64,000 nt of DNA from Desulfarculus sp. (GTDB taxonomy: Bacteria > Desulfobacterota > Desulfarculia > Desulfarculales > Desulfarculaceae): the NCBI GenBank assembly GCA_003605055.1, contig QZKP01000057.1, positions 1 through 64,000 of the forward strand, written 5' to 3'. The notes beneath the pieces are model-generated. The model was not told the DNA's origin, made no database searches, and saw only the letters and a list, made by a program, of their open reading frames with translations. This document shows, in pieces, positions 7,838-14,602 of the stretch. Each line of letters opens with the position of its first letter. The stretch's first letter is position 1. The translations under genes were made by a program, and so were the position numbers.

Positions 7838-9316
7838 TTAACCGCCCGGGCCCACGGCCAGCTTCTGGCGCTTGAGCTCCTGCTGCTGCTGGTGCTGGCG
7901 CTGGGCCAGCTTCAGGGCCACGTAGTACTTGTTGATGTCGCGCACGTACTCCACCGGCTCCCGGCCGATGTGCTTGAGCGCGGCCACCTCGCAGTTGGCG
8001 AACCACTGCCGGCGGTCAAAGCCCATCCGGGCCGCCTGGCGGCGCACCCGGGCGATGCGCGCCGGCCCGGCGTTGTAGGCGGCCAGGGCGAAGCGCAGGT
8101 GGTCGTCGGGGCTGATGCCCGGCTCGTTGAAGTAGCGGTCGCGCAGCAGCCCCAGGTACTGCACGCCGGCGGCGATGTTGTGCTGGGGCTGCTGCAGGGA
8201 CTTCACGTCCCGGCGCTGGTCCTGGGCCAGGCTGGGCAGCACCTGCATCAGGCCCACGGCCCCGGCCGGGGAGACCTTGCTCTGGTCCAGGCCCGACTCG
8301 CGCAGGGCCTGGGCCACCACCAACAGCGGGTCCAGGCCGTGCTTCTGGCCGTAGTGCCGGAACCAGCGCATGTAGCGCTGCAGGCGCTGGTGCAGCACCC
8401 CCTCCTGGGGGTTTTTTATCCAGCGCGTGCCCTGAAAGTACCGCCTGAACAGCACGTTGCCCAGGCGGGTGCCCTTGCGGTGGGTCGTCAGAAAGGCGTT
8501 GAGGCTGGCCAGGAGACGGGGGCTGTCCTTGCGCACCAGCATGGCCAGCTCCCCGCCCCGGCGCAGCACCAGCCCCGGCAGCACCCGCACCTGGGGCAGC
8601 ACCCCGGCCCAGAGGCGGGCCACCGGCGCGTCGGCCACGGTGAGGGGCGCGATGCCCGCGTTGACCATCTCCAGGATGTCGCCGGTGCTGAGCGTCTCGT
8701 CGGCCGGGATGATCTTCACCGGCGGCTTGCGCTGGGCCTTGAGGCGCTGGTTGAGCCCCAGCAGGCTCTGGTAATAGCTGCTGCCCGGCCGCACGAACAC
8801 CTCGCGGCCGGCCAGGTCATCGAGGCTATGGAGACCGGTCACCGCCTGGTTGGCCACCACCACCTCCTCCACGCCGCTGAGGTAGGGCCGGGTGAAGGCG
8901 GCCAGCTTGGCCCGCGGTTGGGTGACGGTCAGGCCCGCGGCCACCACGTCCACGTAGCCCTGGTTCAGGGCCGGGATCAGCCGTTCGTAGGGCAGGGGCA
9001 GGAACACCACCACCACCGGCAGCTTGCGCCGGCCGCGGTCGCGGTTCAGTTGCTGGCCGTACTCCCTGAGCAGGCGCCAGTCAAAGCCCTGCTCGCGTCC
9101 GTCCGGGCTGAAGAAAAAGTAGGGGATGGCATAGACTGTGCCCACCACCAGGCGGGTGCGCTTGATGATGCCCGGCAGGTCCTCCTTGACCGGCAGGGTG
9201 ATGCCCTCGCTCAGGGGCAGCTTCTGGCCCATCACCTCCGCGGCCAGGGCCGGGGCGGCCGGGGCGCAGAGCACCGCCCATAGGGCCGCGATCAGGAGCA
9301 AGCGAATTCCGGGCAA
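7838..9316 (-). CDS. mltF: MltF-like membrane-bound lytic transglycosylase
   Basis: The 492-residue protein has a signal peptide (PGIRLLLIAALWAVL to ALA). A periplasmic solute-binding type 3 domain covers about residues 50-290, and an SLT transglycosylase domain about 325-460. The catalytic Glu is in AQALRESGLDQSKVSPAGA, and the family motifs GLMQVLP and AAYNAGPARI follow. This domain order is that of MltF, which cleaves peptidoglycan glycan strands in the periplasm. I prefer the TTG at 9316, just after GGAGGAGGAC, because it starts directly at the signal peptide. An ATG at 9358 is possible but has no ribosome binding site. No lipobox is visible, unlike classic lipoprotein transglycosylases. 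Confidence 0.87.
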   Translation of the reverse strand: MPGIRLLLIAALWAVLCAPAAPALAAEVMGQKLPLSEGITLPVKEDLPGIIKRTRLVVGTVYAIPYFFFSPDGREQGFDWRLLREYGQQLNRDRGRRKLPVVVVFLPLPYERLIPALNQGYVDVVAAGLTVTQPRAKLAAFTRPYLSGVEEVVVANQAVTGLHSLDDLAGREVFVRPGSSYYQSLLGLNQRLKAQRKPPVKIIPADETLSTGDILEMVNAGIAPLTVADAPVARLWAGVLPQVRVLPGLVLRRGGELAMLVRKDSPRLLASLNAFLTTHRKGTRLGNVLFRRYFQGTRWIKNPQEGVLHQRLQRYMRWFRHYGQKHGLDPLLVVAQALRESGLDQSKVSPAGAVGLMQVLPSLAQDQRRDVKSLQQPQHNIAAGVQYLGLLRDRYFNEPGISPDDHLRFALAAYNAGPARIARVRRQAARMGFDRRQWFANCEVAALKHIGREPVEYVRDINKYYVALKLAQRQHQQQQELKRQKLAVGPGG

Positions 9317-9513
9317 GTCCTCCTCCCAGAGGGCGGCAGGCCATGTCCATGGTACCATGGCCGAGGCGTCCGCACAGGCGCGGGCAAGAAGAATCGGGCA
9401 TTCAACCTACGGATTAAGAGTCCGTTGCTCCGGCCCCGGCGCGCTAAACATTTGTCAAGCGCCGCGCTTTGGGATAGGAAGTACTAGTTTCGCAACCCAG
9501 GAGAAGGGAAATT

Positions 9514-9729
9514 ATGGCCAAGGTGATCATCGTCATCGAAGACGGCGCGGAGATGGTGGAGGTTTCCACCAGCTTCACCCCCGAGCTGCCCGAGGAACTG
9601 ACCCCAGAGGAAGTGGAGGCGCTGACCCCGGCCCAGATGCTGGCCCTGCAACTGCTGGGCTCCCTGGACGAGGACGAGTTCTTGGAGGAGGAGGACGAAG
9701 ACGAACCCGCGCCCCAGCCCAAGGCCTGA
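9514..9729 (+). CDS. Small highly acidic protein of unknown function
   Basis: The 71-residue protein begins with a beta-type stretch (MAKVIIVIEDGAEMVEV), continues with TPEL, PEELTPEEVE and a short helix, and ends in a run of Asp/Glu. GGAGAAGGG lies just before the ATG and codon use matches the neighbours, so it is probably real. It may be a conserved protein-interaction or nucleic-acid-mimic protein, but I recognise no family. The aminotransferase gene begins 33 bases later and may be co-transcribed. Confidence 0.7.
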   Translation: MAKVIIVIEDGAEMVEVSTSFTPELPEELTPEEVEALTPAQMLALQLLGSLDEDEFLEEEDEDEPAPQPKA

Positions 9730-9762
9730 GCGCGCCCCTTATTGCCAGCGGAGACCCTTGCC

Positions 9763-10929
9763 GTGAAGCCCCTGAACAAGCACACTTATGCGTTCAGCGA
9801 GTCCGTGATCCGCAACATGACCCGCATCTGCTTGCAGCACCAGGGCATCAACCTGTCCCAGGGCTTCCCGGACTGGGACACGCCCGAGGAGGTCAAGGAG
9901 GCCGCGGTCAAGGCCCTGCGCGACGGCTACAACCAGTACGCCATCACCTGGGGCACCCCCAACCTGCGCCGGGCCCTCGCCCAGCGCCTGGGGGCCTACA
10001 ACCACATCGCCTGCGACCCCGAGACCCAGATCACCGTCACCTGCGGGGCCACCGAGGGCATGATCGCCGCGCTCAAGGCCCTGATCAACCCCGGCGACGA
10101 GATCATCATCTTCGAGCCCTTCTACGAGAACTACGGCCCGGACAGCCTGCTCTCCGGCGCCACCCCCCGCTACGTGACCCTGTACCCTCCCCACTGGCGC
10201 TTCGACCCCGACGAGCTGGCCGCGGCCTTCAACCCCAAGACCAAGGCCGTGGTCATGAACACGCCCAACAACCCCACGGGCAAGGTCTTCAGCCTTGAGG
10301 AGATAGAGCAGATCACCGCCCTGTGCCAAAAGTGGGACGCCTTTTGCGTGTGCGACGAGATCTACGAGTACATCCTCTATGACGGCGCGGCGCACGTCTC
10401 CCCGGCCTCCCTGCCGGGCATGGAAAAGCTGGGCATCACGGTCAACTCCATGTCCAAGACCTACTCCGCCACCGGCTGGCGGGTGGGCTGGGTCATCGCC
10501 GCGCCCGAGGTGACCGCGGCGGTGCGCAAGGTGCACGACTTCCTCACCGTGGGCGCGGCCCACCCATTGCAGGAGGCCTGCGCCGCGGCGCTAAAGCTGC
10601 CCGAGAGCTACTACGCGGCCCTGGCCGGCCGCTACGCCGCCTGCCGGAAGCAGCTCTTCGACGTGCTCCAGGAGATGGGCTTCAACCCCAACCTGCCCAA
10701 GGGCGCCTACTACATCATCACCGAGGTGCCGCACCTGATGGAAAAGTACGGCTGCCGCGACGACTTCGAGTTCGCCATCAAGCTCATCGAGCTGACCGGC
10801 GTGGCCTCGGTGCCGGGCTCCAGCTTCTACTCCCGGCCGGAGCTGGGGCGCAAGCAGGTGCGCTTCTGCTTCTGCAAGAAGACCGAGACCTTGGCGGCGG
10901 CGGCGGCGGGGCTCAGGAGGCTTAAGTAA
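9763..10929 (+). CDS. PLP-dependent class I/II aminotransferase
   Basis: The 388-residue protein has the fold-type I features: NQYAITWG near the N-terminus, NTPNNPTGKVFS at about residues 165-176, a CDEIYEYILYDG segment and the Schiff-base lysine in NSMSKTYSATGWRVGW (about 227-242). A substrate-carboxylate Arg lies in RFCF near the C-terminus. It resembles aspartate, methionine or kynurenine-type aminotransferases. The GTG at 9763, after GCGGAG, gives the conventional N-terminus (MKPLNKHTYAFSES). The exact amino donor cannot be told. Confidence 0.88.
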   Translation: MKPLNKHTYAFSESVIRNMTRICLQHQGINLSQGFPDWDTPEEVKEAAVKALRDGYNQYAITWGTPNLRRALAQRLGAYNHIACDPETQITVTCGATEGMIAALKALINPGDEIIIFEPFYENYGPDSLLSGATPRYVTLYPPHWRFDPDELAAAFNPKTKAVVMNTPNNPTGKVFSLEEIEQITALCQKWDAFCVCDEIYEYILYDGAAHVSPASLPGMEKLGITVNSMSKTYSATGWRVGWVIAAPEVTAAVRKVHDFLTVGAAHPLQEACAAALKLPESYYAALAGRYAACRKQLFDVLQEMGFNPNLPKGAYYIITEVPHLMEKYGCRDDFEFAIKLIELTGVASVPGSSFYSRPELGRKQVRFCFCKKTETLAAAAAGLRRLK

Positions 10930-10980
10930 TAGTTGGCAGCCGATTGCCTCGCCTTGGGCGGCCTATACAGTACGCGTAGA

Positions 10981-11012
10981 TTGGGTTAGAGGCTTTCGTC
11001 CCCATAACCCAA
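10981..11012. repeat. Hairpin overlapping the left inverted repeat
   Basis: TTGGGTTA (10981-10988) and TAACCCAA (11005-11012) form a perfect eight-base stem around a 16-base loop. It lies after the aminotransferase and overlaps the left end of the inverted repeat bounding the 11-kb scar. It may serve as a terminator, though no T-run follows, or be part of the end of a mobile element. Confidence 0.5.
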
Positions 11013-11018
11013 CAATCC
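11000..11018. repeat. Left 19-base inverted repeat of the 11-kb scar
   Basis: CCCCATAACCCAACAATCC here is the reverse complement, with one mismatch, of GGATTGTTGGGTTACGGGG at 11701-11719. Similarity continues loosely inward (CTATTC against TTTATTC). The pair brackets about 720 bases of AT-richer sequence that holds a cysteine-rich gene and two transposase remnants. Confidence 0.75.
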
Positions 11019-11041
11019 CTATTCAATGATTTGGAGCTGAT

Positions 11042-11344
11042 ATGGCGTTGACCAAAGAGGAATTCCTCGAGGTGATTAAAGAGATACGTGAGGTTATCGC
11101 CTCAGATGAATGCGCCGAGTGTTCATGCCCCAATATCAGATGCGAACTGCACGGCGATTGTTATAACTGCGTAAGAGTCTATAGACACTTCGGCCACCAT
11201 GTTCCCAGGTGTCTGCAGTTCGTCCTGGATAAGAAAATGGCGAATATTTCCCAAGCGATGGAAAAAGAAATGGAAAAGAGACCACTGACGCCTAATGAAT
11301 ACTACGATTATTTAAATTCGGTCATGCCCAAGAAGGATATCTAA
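11042..11344 (+). CDS. Cysteine-rich small protein (resembles DUF6485 cluster)
   Basis: The 100-residue protein has a Cys cluster between residues about 24 and 57: C-x2-C-x-C-x4-C-x4-C-x2-C, then HFGHHVPRC. Charged helices flank it, including QAMEKEMEKRP. The spacing resembles the small Cys-rich proteins grouped as DUF6485, which presumably bind zinc or an iron-sulfur cluster; the match is by eye. The sequence is markedly more AT-rich than all neighbours. TTGGAGCTGAT precedes the ATG, a usable ribosome binding site. It lies inside the inverted-repeat-bounded scar, so it was probably acquired by transfer. Confidence 0.65.
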   Translation: MALTKEEFLEVIKEIREVIASDECAECSCPNIRCELHGDCYNCVRVYRHFGHHVPRCLQFVLDKKMANISQAMEKEMEKRPLTPNEYYDYLNSVMPKKDI

Positions 11345-11373
11345 CCTAATTAGCGTAGCGACTGTTATCCACG

Positions 11374-11508
11374 TCAAGCGTAATTATGGTTCCAGGTGGT
11401 TTCATTTGCGGCCATGGAGTTAAGAACGACCAGCATCTTTCTCATGGCAGCCGTCACGGCCACCATTTTACATTTCCCCTTTTCCACCAAGCGATCATAG
11501 TAAGACAG
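11374..11508 (-). pseudogene. IS110-family transposase C-terminal remnant
   Basis: Read on the minus strand this frame gives YYDRLVEKGKCKMVAVTAA, continues with MRKMLVVLNSMAANETTW and ends at a stop at 11374-11376. GK-x2-MVAV, MRK-x-L and VLNSM-x5-TW match the C-terminal end of IS110/IS116/IS902 (transposase_20) proteins. The frame is closed by a stop at 11509-11511 and nothing upstream encodes the rest, so only about 45 residues survive. Confidence 0.8.
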
Positions 11509-11649
11509 CTAACGACGAAGAACCCTGAAAAACTGAGAGGGCAAAACAAAAAATTCAAAGTCGCCATGGTCGCATGCATGCCAAAGCTGCTGGTCATACT
11601 CAACGCCATGGTGCGCGACAATAAACCCTGGCAACCGCTTCCCGCTTGA
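11503..11649 (+). pseudogene. IS110-family transposase C-terminal remnant, second copy
   Basis: The plus-strand frame reads KFKVAMVACMPKLLVILNAM then VRDNKPWQP and a stop, again the conserved C-terminus of an IS110-type transposase. It differs from the minus-strand remnant, so the two come from different elements or diverged copies. Their 5-prime-truncated ends meet at about 11503-11508, giving a head-to-head junction. The N-terminal DEDD catalytic part is absent. Confidence 0.8.
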
Positions 11650-11700
11650 CAAGGAACACAGTTGCTTCCTTTTCCCGGTGGATTGTAAAGAAGGAATAAA

Positions 11701-11719
11701 GGATTGTTGGGTTACGGGG
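11701..11719. repeat. Right 19-base inverted repeat of the 11-kb scar
   Basis: GGATTGTTGGGTTACGGGG is the inverted partner of 11000-11018 with one mismatch. GC-rich sequence resumes directly outside it. IS110 elements normally lack long terminal inverted repeats, so these ends may belong to a different, perhaps MITE-like, element. Confidence 0.75.
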
Positions 11720-11780
11720 CTGCGCACCTGAGCCAGCCCGCGCTGGCTGCTGCGTCCGGACGGGAGATGGTCTCAAGGGA

Positions 11781-11859
11781 GGATCGCCAGGTCTGCGGCG
11801 GAACGGCTACATCTTTCTGCCGCCGCTCGTGGCCGCCGCTCCTCGCGATGACGGCAAAC
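11781..11859 (-). repeat. Possible dispersed repeat
   Basis: Read on the minus strand, GTCATCGCGAGGAGCGGCGG followed by CCACGAGCGGCGGCAGAAAG resembles the interspersed non-coding repeat with a core like TCATTGCGAGGAGC that I recall from many bacterial genomes. Only one copy is visible here, so its repetitive nature is inferred from memory and not shown. Confidence 0.35.
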
Positions 11860-11901
11860 TTGAAAAAATCCTGTCCGGGGTCCTGCCCAGCCCCCCGCCT
11901 C

Positions 11902-12717
11902 CTACCGCTCCAGCTCACTCCTCAGCGAGCGGGCCATGATCCTCTCGTACAGGCCCGGCGCCAGCCGGCAGAGAAGGTGGGTGAGCCTGCCCACGGCCGA
12001 GAGCACCACCAGCCGCTTGCCGCGCTCGGCGGCCCGGAACACGGCCTCGGCCACCTCTTCCGGCGCGGCCACCCGCCCCACCGTGGACTGCTTATGCCGG
12101 GCCAGACGGCCGTCGCCGTCCAGGGCCGCGTGGGCTATGCCGGTGCCGGTGAAGCCCGGGCAGACCAGGGTCACGCCCACGCCGCTGGCGAATAGCTCCG
12201 TGCGTAGCGAGTCGAACAGACCGTGCAGGGCGTGCTTGCTGGCCGCGTAGCCGCAGCGGCCGTACAGGGGCGCCAGCCCGGCCACCGAGGAGATGACCAC
12301 GATTAGGCCGCGGCGCTCCAAGAGGCTGGGCAGGGCGGCCTGGGTCAGGTGCAGCGAGCCGAAGTAGTTCACCTCCATCACCCGGCGCATGACCGCGGCC
12401 TCGGTACGCGCAAAGGCGCTGCGGTGGGTGATGCCCGCGTTGTTGATCAGCACGTCCACCCCGCCCAGGCGCTCACAGACCTGGGCCACCGCCGCCCGGC
12501 AGGCCGCCGGGTCGGTCACGTCGCAGGCTACGGCAACCGCCCGGCCGCCGCTGGCCGTGATCTCATCGGCCAGGGCCTGGGCCGGGTCCAGGGCCAGGTC
12601 CAGCAATGCCAGCCGCGCCCCGGCCGCGGCGAAGCGCCGGGCAAAGGCCGCGCCCAGGCCGCCGGCCGCGCCGCTGATCAGCACGGTCTTATCCTTGAAG
12701 TTACGTCTGGCGGCCAC
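11902..12717 (-). CDS. Short-chain dehydrogenase/reductase
   Basis: The 271-residue protein is a classical SDR. The cofactor motif is SGAAGGLGAAF (residues about 15-25), then NNAG, a catalytic Ser in VISSVAG and the catalytic YAASK. An acidic residue after strand 2 (LLDLA) favours NAD(H). The C-terminus is longer than minimal, with a hydrophobic stretch as in SDRs acting on lipids or steroids. The GTG start overlaps the end of the upstream epimerase gene by 17 bases, and GGAGG precedes it. It is the last gene of the TetR-headed operon. Confidence 0.87.
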   Translation of the reverse strand: MAARRNFKDKTVLISGAAGGLGAAFARRFAAAGARLALLDLALDPAQALADEITASGGRAVAVACDVTDPAACRAAVAQVCERLGGVDVLINNAGITHRSAFARTEAAVMRRVMEVNYFGSLHLTQAALPSLLERRGLIVVISSVAGLAPLYGRCGYAASKHALHGLFDSLRTELFASGVGVTLVCPGFTGTGIAHAALDGDGRLARHKQSTVGRVAAPEEVAEAVFRAAERGKRLVVLSAVGRLTHLLCRLAPGLYERIMARSLRSELER

Positions 12718-13687
12718 GGCCCCGGGCCTCCAGGAAGTAGTCGAACACCTGGCGGGTGGTCTTCTGGGGGGTGTAGCCCAGCTCGTCCTTGAGGCGCTGG
12801 TTGGACAGCACCGGCCGGTAGAGCAAAAAGCGCACCTGCTCGGGCCCGTACTGGGTCAGGCCCAGGCGCCCTAGCAGCCACAGCGCCCCGCGCACCAGCC
12901 AGGCCGGCAGGGGCACATAGGGCTTGCCCAGGCGCGCGGCCATCTCCTTGAGGCTCAGCACCCCGTCCCCGGCCAGGTTGTAGATGCCCGCCACGTCCTC
13001 GAACACGCCTTTGAGAATCACCGCCACCACGTCCTGGTCCCAGATGAACACAAAGGGAGTGGCCGCCCCGCTCAGGCCCAGCACCATGGGCTTGTCGAAC
13101 AGGGCCGTGATCTGGTTTTTGGCCGCGGCGCCCAGGATGACGCCCGGCCGCAGGATGAGCTGCTTCAGCTCCGGGTGCTCCGCGCGCCAGCGGGCCAGCA
13201 TCTCCTCCACCTGGCGTTTGTGGTCGCTGTAGGCGAACTCCGGGTTGCCGCGCAGGGGGTGGTCCTCGGCCAGCCAGAGGGGGTTGTCCGGGTGGTAGCC
13301 GTAGGCCGCGCCGCTGCTGGCGTAGATGATTTTGCCCGCCCCGCAGGCCAGGCAGGCCTCCAGCACGTTCCGGCTGCCCAGCACGTCCACCCGGTACTCG
13401 CGCTCCCGGTTGGAGCCCGCGCCGGGCGTGACCAGGGCCGCCAGGTGCACCACCACCGAGGGCGCGTGCCGCTGGAAGACCTCGGCCAGGCCAGGACCTG
13501 TGATGTCGGCCGTCTGGTAGGTCACGCCGGGCAGGCGCTCGCTTTCCGGCACCGAGCGCAGGTCCAGGGCCGCGATGCGTCCCAGATTCCGGGGCGAGGC
13601 GGACAGGGCCGCCACCACCTGGCGGCCCAGGTAGCCGCCGGCGCCGGTGACCAGCACCGAGGCCGGGCCGTCCGCGGCCGGGCTCAA
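12701..13687 (-). CDS. NAD-dependent epimerase/dehydratase
   Basis: The 328-residue extended SDR has TGAGGYLGRQV at residues about 13-23, a DLRS acidic end to strand 2, HLAALV, and a catalytic region near YASSGAAYGY. The next expected YxxxK appears as YSDHK, so the triad is plausibly complete. Relatives act on nucleotide sugars, dihydroflavonols or 3-beta-hydroxysteroids. The start is the TTG at 13687, with GGAGG upstream. It overlaps the stop of the transporter gene (TTGA), so translation is coupled. Confidence 0.83.
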   Translation of the reverse strand: MSPAADGPASVLVTGAGGYLGRQVVAALSASPRNLGRIAALDLRSVPESERLPGVTYQTADITGPGLAEVFQRHAPSVVVHLAALVTPGAGSNREREYRVDVLGSRNVLEACLACGAGKIIYASSGAAYGYHPDNPLWLAEDHPLRGNPEFAYSDHKRQVEEMLARWRAEHPELKQLILRPGVILGAAAKNQITALFDKPMVLGLSGAATPFVFIWDQDVVAVILKGVFEDVAGIYNLAGDGVLSLKEMAARLGKPYVPLPAWLVRGALWLLGRLGLTQYGPEQVRFLLYRPVLSNQRLKDELGYTPQKTTRQVFDYFLEARGRGRQT

Positions 13688-14601
13688 GCCGGGCCTCCGG
13701 CCGGAACCCGCCGCGACCAGAAGAGGGCCACGATCAGGCCGGAGATGATGTGCCAGATGCCCCACCAGGCGGTGATGATGGCCATGCCGCCCAGGCCGCC
13801 GAAGAAGTTGAAGACCAGGATCAGGCCCAGGGCCGAGTTCTGAATGCCCACCTCGATGGTCACCGCCCGCACGTCCCGGCCCGGCAGGCCGAACAGCCGG
13901 GCGCTGCTGTAGCCCAGGGAGAGGGCCAGGGCGTTGTGCAAGGCCACCACCAGGGCCACCAGGCCCACGTAGTTGAGAAAGTGCTGCCAGTTGGCGGCCA
14001 GGGCTCCGGCCACCACCCCCAGGAACACCAAGACCGCCATGACCTTAAAGGGCCGGCGCACCTTGTCCACCAGGCGCGGGAAGGCGCGCGAGACGATCAT
14101 GCCCAGGGCCATGGGCACGCCCAGGATCATCACGATGGTGAAGAACACGTCCAGGGGGTCCAGGCTCACCTGCCGGAGTATGGGGGCGGTGGCCGGGTTC
14201 AGGCCGCCCCACACCGCCAGGTTCAGGGGGGTCATCACCACCGCGGCGGCGGTGGAGACCGCGGTCATGGACACCGACACCGCCGCGTTGCCCCGGGCCA
14301 GGTAGGTGAGCATGTTGCTCAGGTTGCCGCCCGGACAGGACGCCACCAGGATCATGCCCAGCTTGATGGAGGGCGCCACCGGCAGCACCAAGGTCAGCAG
14401 GAAGGTGAAGGCGGGCAGCAGCAGGAACTGGGCGCCCAGGCCGATGGCCGGGGCCTTGGGCGCGCGGAAGATGCGCGCGAAGTCCTCCAGCTTCAGGTCC
14501 AAAGCGATGCCGAACATCATCAGGCCGATGACCACGTTCAGGGCCAGCAGCCCCTGCTGGTTGAAGTTCAGCCTTACCGCATCCACCACCGCCTGGTCCA
14601 T
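13684..14601 (-). CDS. Bile acid:sodium symporter (BASS) family transporter
   Basis: The 305-residue protein has about nine or ten helices and conserved BASS features: MMFGIALDLKLEDF near the N-terminus, ASCPGGNLSNMLTYLARGN at about residues 88-106 and VGIQNSALG near the C-terminus, which form the two sodium-site crossing regions. It would take up an organic anion with sodium in the inner membrane. It lies one base downstream of the ThDP enzyme gene. Substrates of relatives include bile acids, pantoate and 2-oxoacids; pairing with a ThDP enzyme suggests a 2-oxoacid, but this is inference. Confidence 0.87.
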   Translation of the reverse strand: MDQAVVDAVRLNFNQQGLLALNVVIGLMMFGIALDLKLEDFARIFRAPKAPAIGLGAQFLLLPAFTFLLTLVLPVAPSIKLGMILVASCPGGNLSNMLTYLARGNAAVSVSMTAVSTAAAVVMTPLNLAVWGGLNPATAPILRQVSLDPLDVFFTIVMILGVPMALGMIVSRAFPRLVDKVRRPFKVMAVLVFLGVVAGALAANWQHFLNYVGLVALVVALHNALALSLGYSSARLFGLPGRDVRAVTIEVGIQNSALGLILVFNFFGGLGGMAIITAWWGIWHIISGLIVALFWSRRVPAGGPA

Positions 14602-14602
14602 G

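Larger units (their letters stand above)
11345..11901. other. Gene-poor scar with transposase remnants
   Basis: After the cysteine-rich gene this region holds two head-to-head transposase fragments (11374-11649), the right inverted repeat (11701-11719) and a dispersed-repeat-like segment (about 11781-11859). No intact gene was found. Composition shifts from AT-rich back to the genome norm at about 11720. Confidence 0.7.

Noticed and set aside
10981-11012. Hairpin as a rho-independent terminator for the aminotransferase
   Set aside because: No T-run follows and its right arm is part of the inverted repeat bounding the scar, so an element end is the better reading.
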